Shown piece after piece: positions 23,254 through 25,092 of a stretch of 25,092 nt of DNA. The DNA comes from CAYMJK01 sp043101635 (GTDB lineage Bacteria; Planctomycetota; Phycisphaerae; Phycisphaerales; UBA1924), in contig JBICIE010000067.1 of assembly GCA_043101635.1 (NCBI GenBank), forward strand, positions 1-25,092, written 5' to 3'. The notes under the pieces are model-generated. The model was not told the origin of the DNA and did no database searches. It worked only from the letters and a program-made list of their open reading frames with translations. Every line of letters starts with the position of its first letter. The stretch's first letter is position 1. The position numbers were made by a program, and so were the translations under genes.

Positions 23254-24309
23254 TTACTCGATCTCGCGAATGACCTCGCGGACGAACCTGCGCAGCCAGC
23301 CGGCCTTGCGCTCGACCATGAGCAGGGGCCCGAACGGCGGGCGGCCGGCAAAGGAGCCCGTGGCGGCAACTGGCGTAACTCCTTCAAAGACAAGCGCTTG
23401 CAGCATGAGCCAGGGCAGCGCGTGGATCTCGCTCTCGCTGATCGGCCCGCCGGGGCCGGCGTCCAGGCCGGCCATGAAGGCCCGCAGACGGGCCCGGTCG
23501 GGCTCGGCGGGCCAGTGCTCGGGGGGGCCCTTGCCGCGGAGGGAGAACTGCAGGGCGCCGTTGGCGATGTCCATGATCCGCTGTCCGACCCCGGCGTTGT
23601 CGTGGTCGAGCACGGCGGCGACGTCGGCGCCGCGAAACAGCATGTTGCCCGGGTGCCAGTCGCCATGGATGATCTGCACGGGAAAGGCGCTGATACCCAT
23701 TCGGGCTGTCTCGGCCGCGGCCTCGCGGTACATCGACTCGATTCTCCTGCTCAGCAATACGCCTTCGTGGCCACTGGCGCGTTCGAGGGCGGCGCCAGCG
23801 CGGGCGATACGCAGATCGAAGTCGGGGGCATCGTGGTACTGGCCGGTCGTGGGCGAGCGCATCGGATAGCCGACGGCCTCCAGATGATCCATGGCGCTGG
23901 CGAGCAGATGGTGGTAGCGAGCGAGCGTGAACCCCGCGGCCCGGGCGGCGGCGGCATCCTGGCCGAAGCGGTGGCCCTGGACGAACTGGAAGAGCTCGTA
24001 GGCGTGCTCGCCCGCACGGTGAAAGGTGCGACCGTCGCGGGCGCAGATCAGGCGCGGCAGCGGGAACCGGTGGGCCATCAGCCGGCTCTGGATCGAGTGG
24101 CTGAAGCCGATGTCCTCCTCGCGGGTGCGCTGCGGGGCCCGGCGTTTGAGGATGAAGCGGCCGCGCTCGGTGACAACGAGCGCCTTGGGCGCCGTCGCCG
24201 AGCCGCGCGGCAGCGGTCGCACCGCGCTGATGGCGCCGAGGTCCCACGCCGCCTCGACGATGGCGATCTCATCGGCGGTGAAGACCTCGATCTCGGGCGC
24301 CGCGGGCAT
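23254..24309 (-). CDS. APH-family phosphotransferase (homoserine kinase type II/choline kinase-like)
   Basis: The protein has 351 residues from ATG 24309; the frame continues upstream to 24462 but that part lies in a repeat-rich spacer and is Pro-rich, so it is not used. The kinase-like fold is shown by RFILKRR (Lys55, ATP), the catalytic HGDWHPGN (His215, Asp217, His219, Asn222) and the metal-binding AVLDHDNAG (Asp235, Asp237). These fit the aminoglycoside phosphotransferase/ChoK/homoserine kinase II superfamily. The substrate could be a small alcohol such as an amino sugar, homoserine or choline; resistance is not implied. No Shine-Dalgarno precedes the ATG; TACCGT lies 5 nt upstream, suggesting a leaderless mRNA. 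Confidence 0.82.
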   Translation of the reverse strand: MPAAPEIEVFTADEIAIVEAAWDLGAISAVRPLPRGSATAPKALVVTERGRFILKRRAPQRTREEDIGFSHSIQSRLMAHRFPLPRLICARDGRTFHRAGEHAYELFQFVQGHRFGQDAAAARAAGFTLARYHHLLASAMDHLEAVGYPMRSPTTGQYHDAPDFDLRIARAGAALERASGHEGVLLSRRIESMYREAAAETARMGISAFPVQIIHGDWHPGNMLFRGADVAAVLDHDNAGVGQRIMDIANGALQFSLRGKGPPEHWPAEPDRARLRAFMAGLDAGPGGPISESEIHALPWLMLQALVFEGVTPVAATGSFAGRPPFGPLLMVERKAGWLRRFVREVIREIE

Positions 24310-24314
24310 GGCGG

Positions 24315-24320
24315 ACGGTA
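24315..24320 (-). promoter_or_regulatory. Candidate -10 TACCGT for a leaderless transcript
   Basis: On the minus strand TACCGT is followed by CCGCC and the kinase ATG at 24309. No ribosome-binding site is present. This is one of three genes here with a TANNNT hexamer 5-6 nt before the start codon. Confidence 0.4.
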
Positions 24321-24337
24321 GGGATGCGCGTTGCACA

Positions 24338-24362
24338 GGGACGGGGGACACAGGGACCGGGG
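24338..24362 (+). other. Potential G-quadruplex motif
   Basis: Four G-runs (24338-24340, 24343-24347, 24353-24355 and 24359-24362) are separated by loops of 2, 5 and 3 nt, meeting the G3+N1-7 rule. More G-runs follow at 24373-24376 and 24380-24384. It lies 30-55 nt upstream of the minus-strand kinase start, in a segment of degenerate ACAGGGACSGGGGAC-type repeats. Confidence 0.5.
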
Positions 24363-24363
24363 A

Positions 24364-24435
24364 CCAGCCACCGGGGACCGGGGGAAGAAGCGGCGCGTCG
24401 ATGTCGCTGTCTTCTCCCTGGTCCCTGGTGGCTGG
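24364..24435. repeat. Long imperfect inverted repeat between divergent genes
   Basis: The arm 24364-24390 (begins CCAGCCACC, ends GAAGAAG) is nearly the reverse complement of the arm 24411-24435 (begins CTTCT, ends GGTGGCTGG), with a 20-nt loop. The flanks contain further copies of GGGACC/GGTCCC-type words (24335-24363 and 24436-24447). The whole 155-bp divergent spacer looks like a repeat element rather than ordinary promoter DNA. Confidence 0.65.
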
Positions 24436-24453
24436 TGGCTGGGCCCTGAGCCC

Positions 24454-24459
24454 TAACCT
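24454..24459 (+). promoter_or_regulatory. Candidate -10 TAACCT for a leaderless transcript
   Basis: TAACCT is followed by CACGC and ATG 24465, with no Shine-Dalgarno. The spacing of 5 nt would put the transcription start at or next to the A of the ATG. Confidence 0.45.
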
Positions 24460-24464
24460 CACGC

Positions 24465-24959
24465 ATGCTCACCATCCGCCCCGCGACGCCCGACGACATC
24501 CCGCTGATTGCCCAGCTCATCCGCGAACTGGCCGAGTACGAGCGCGAGCCGCAGTCGGCGAAGGCGACCGAGGCGGATCTGCATCGCAACCTCTTCGGCG
24601 AGGGGGTCGGCAAGGGGCCGGTGGCCGAGTGCCTGATCGGGCTGGTCGATGGGGCGCCGCAGGGGATGGCGCTGTTCTTCAGCAACTTCTCGACCTGGAC
24701 GGGGCGGGCCGGGATCTACCTGGAGGACCTGTTCGTGCGCCCGCAGGCGCGCGGGGCGGGGCTGGGCAAGGCGCTGCTGGGGCGGCTTGCGCAGCTCGCC
24801 ATCGAGCGCGGCTGCCGGCGGCTGGAGTGGGCGGTCCTGGACTGGAACGAGCCGGCGATCGGCTTCTACCGCAGGCTGGGCGCGCGGCCGATGGACGGGT
24901 GGACGGTGTGGCGGCTGGATGGCGAGGCGCTGGAGCGGATGGGGGGGAGAAGAGAATAG
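24465..24959 (+). CDS. GNAT-family N-acetyltransferase (diamine/thialysine acetyltransferase-like)
   Basis: The protein is 164 residues and is a single GNAT domain. It begins LTIRPATPDDIPLIAQLI, with EYEREPQ (about 24-30), and has the acetyl-CoA loop LEDLFVRPQARGAGLGKALL (R96-G101 pyrophosphate-binding turn). The C-terminal part reads LEWAVLDWNEPAIGFYRRLGA with the general-acid Tyr135. This combination is that of the spermidine/spermine and thialysine acetyltransferase branch, so a small polyamine-like amine is a reasonable substrate guess, not proof. It is transcribed divergently from the APH-family kinase across a repeat-rich spacer and probably from a leaderless promoter. The end of the gene is G-rich (seven Gs before the last codons) and is followed by a short GAATAGA tandem repeat. 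Confidence 0.9.
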   Translation: MLTIRPATPDDIPLIAQLIRELAEYEREPQSAKATEADLHRNLFGEGVGKGPVAECLIGLVDGAPQGMALFFSNFSTWTGRAGIYLEDLFVRPQARGAGLGKALLGRLAQLAIERGCRRLEWAVLDWNEPAIGFYRRLGARPMDGWTVWRLDGEALERMGGRRE

Positions 24960-24980
24960 AGAATAGAGTCCTCTGAATAA

Positions 24981-25047
24981 TTGGGCGCAACCGGGCCGGC
25001 TTTTCAGGCGAATCTTTTGTGAGCGACGATGTTTGTCGCACAGGAGG
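24981..25047 (+). promoter_or_regulatory. Upstream region of the last gene with words shared with 1256-1329
   Basis: TTGGGCGCA (24981-24989) and CTTTTGTGAGCGA (25014-25026) repeat words found in the same order at 1256-1264 and 1317-1329. A small hairpin, GCGAC (25023-25027) with GTCGC (25035-25039), precedes a perfect AGGAGG (25042-25047), which is 6 nt before ATG 25054. Confidence 0.4.
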
Positions 25048-25053
25048 CGCGTG

Positions 25054-25092
25054 ATGGCTGAGCGACGGAATCAGGATGCGGGGCTGCTGGAT
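25054..25092 (+). CDS. Start of an unidentified gene (cut by window edge)
   Basis: Thirteen codons (MAERRNQDAGLLD) are visible after a perfect AGGAGG at 6 nt, so a real gene very probably starts here. The N-terminus is hydrophilic with no signal sequence. The fragment is too short to assign a family. Confidence 0.7.
   Translation, partial: MAERRNQDAGLLD

Noticed and set aside
24310..24462. N-terminal extension of the APH-family kinase to 24462
   Set aside because: It is encoded by the repeat-rich spacer, is Pro-rich and low complexity, and would overlap the divergent promoter region.
24951..24967. GAATAGA short tandem repeat after the GNAT gene
   Set aside because: Only two full units; too short to distinguish from chance, although it contains the stop codon.

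Overview
The window looks like chromosomal DNA from a planctomycete, most likely class Phycisphaerae. The evidence is high GC, a planctomycete-type ECF sigma factor overlapping a Ser/Thr kinase gene, two secreted proteins ending in the glycine/cysteine ('GC-type') dockerin-like module, a YdjY-domain lipoprotein, and murD showing that the cell makes peptidoglycan. This placement is inferred from gene content; there is no rRNA or tRNA here to confirm it. No phage, insertion sequence, CRISPR array or RNA gene was recognised.

Layout. (1) 1-1215, minus strand: an ECF sigma factor gene overlapping the start of a Ser/Thr kinase that runs off the left edge. (2) 1428-4971, plus strand: three secreted-protein genes. 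Two (a beta-propeller protein and a probable beta-sandwich protein) end in duplicated dockerin-like modules; the third is an unknown four-cysteine protein. Hairpin terminators follow the second and third. (3) 5066-8150, minus strand: a tightly coupled operon (methyltransferase, FAD oxidoreductase, PQQ-type sugar dehydrogenase) joined by ATGA overlaps. (4) 8246-13023, plus strand: a divergent PanB, a DegP/HtrA protease, MurD and a YdjY lipoprotein whose 5' end is a palindromic repeat. (5) 13025-13723, minus: an SDR oxidoreductase. (6) 13773-16879, plus: an orphan ABC solute-binding protein followed within 6 nt by pyruvate kinase. (7) 16884-18641, minus: a TolC-like outer-membrane lipoprotein. 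(8) 18844-22152, plus: a GH35 beta-galactosidase-like enzyme coupled to a small SpoT/MESH1-like HD hydrolase. (9) 22156-24309, minus: a PDZ protein and an APH-family kinase. (10) 24465 to the end, plus: a GNAT acetyltransferase and the first 13 codons of another gene.

Much of this is housekeeping (pantothenate, peptidoglycan, envelope proteolysis, glycolysis). The accessory interest lies in the dockerin-tagged secreted cluster, the methyltransferase/FAD reductase pair that usually accompanies a type III polyketide synthase but here has none, the possible alarmone hydrolase, a repeat captured into a coding frame, and a recurring TANNNT hexamer 5-6 nt before start codons that suggests leaderless transcripts. 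The plus strand is G-rich even across minus-strand genes, which suggests that it is the replication leading strand. All functional statements are read by eye from sequence motifs; no database search was possible.
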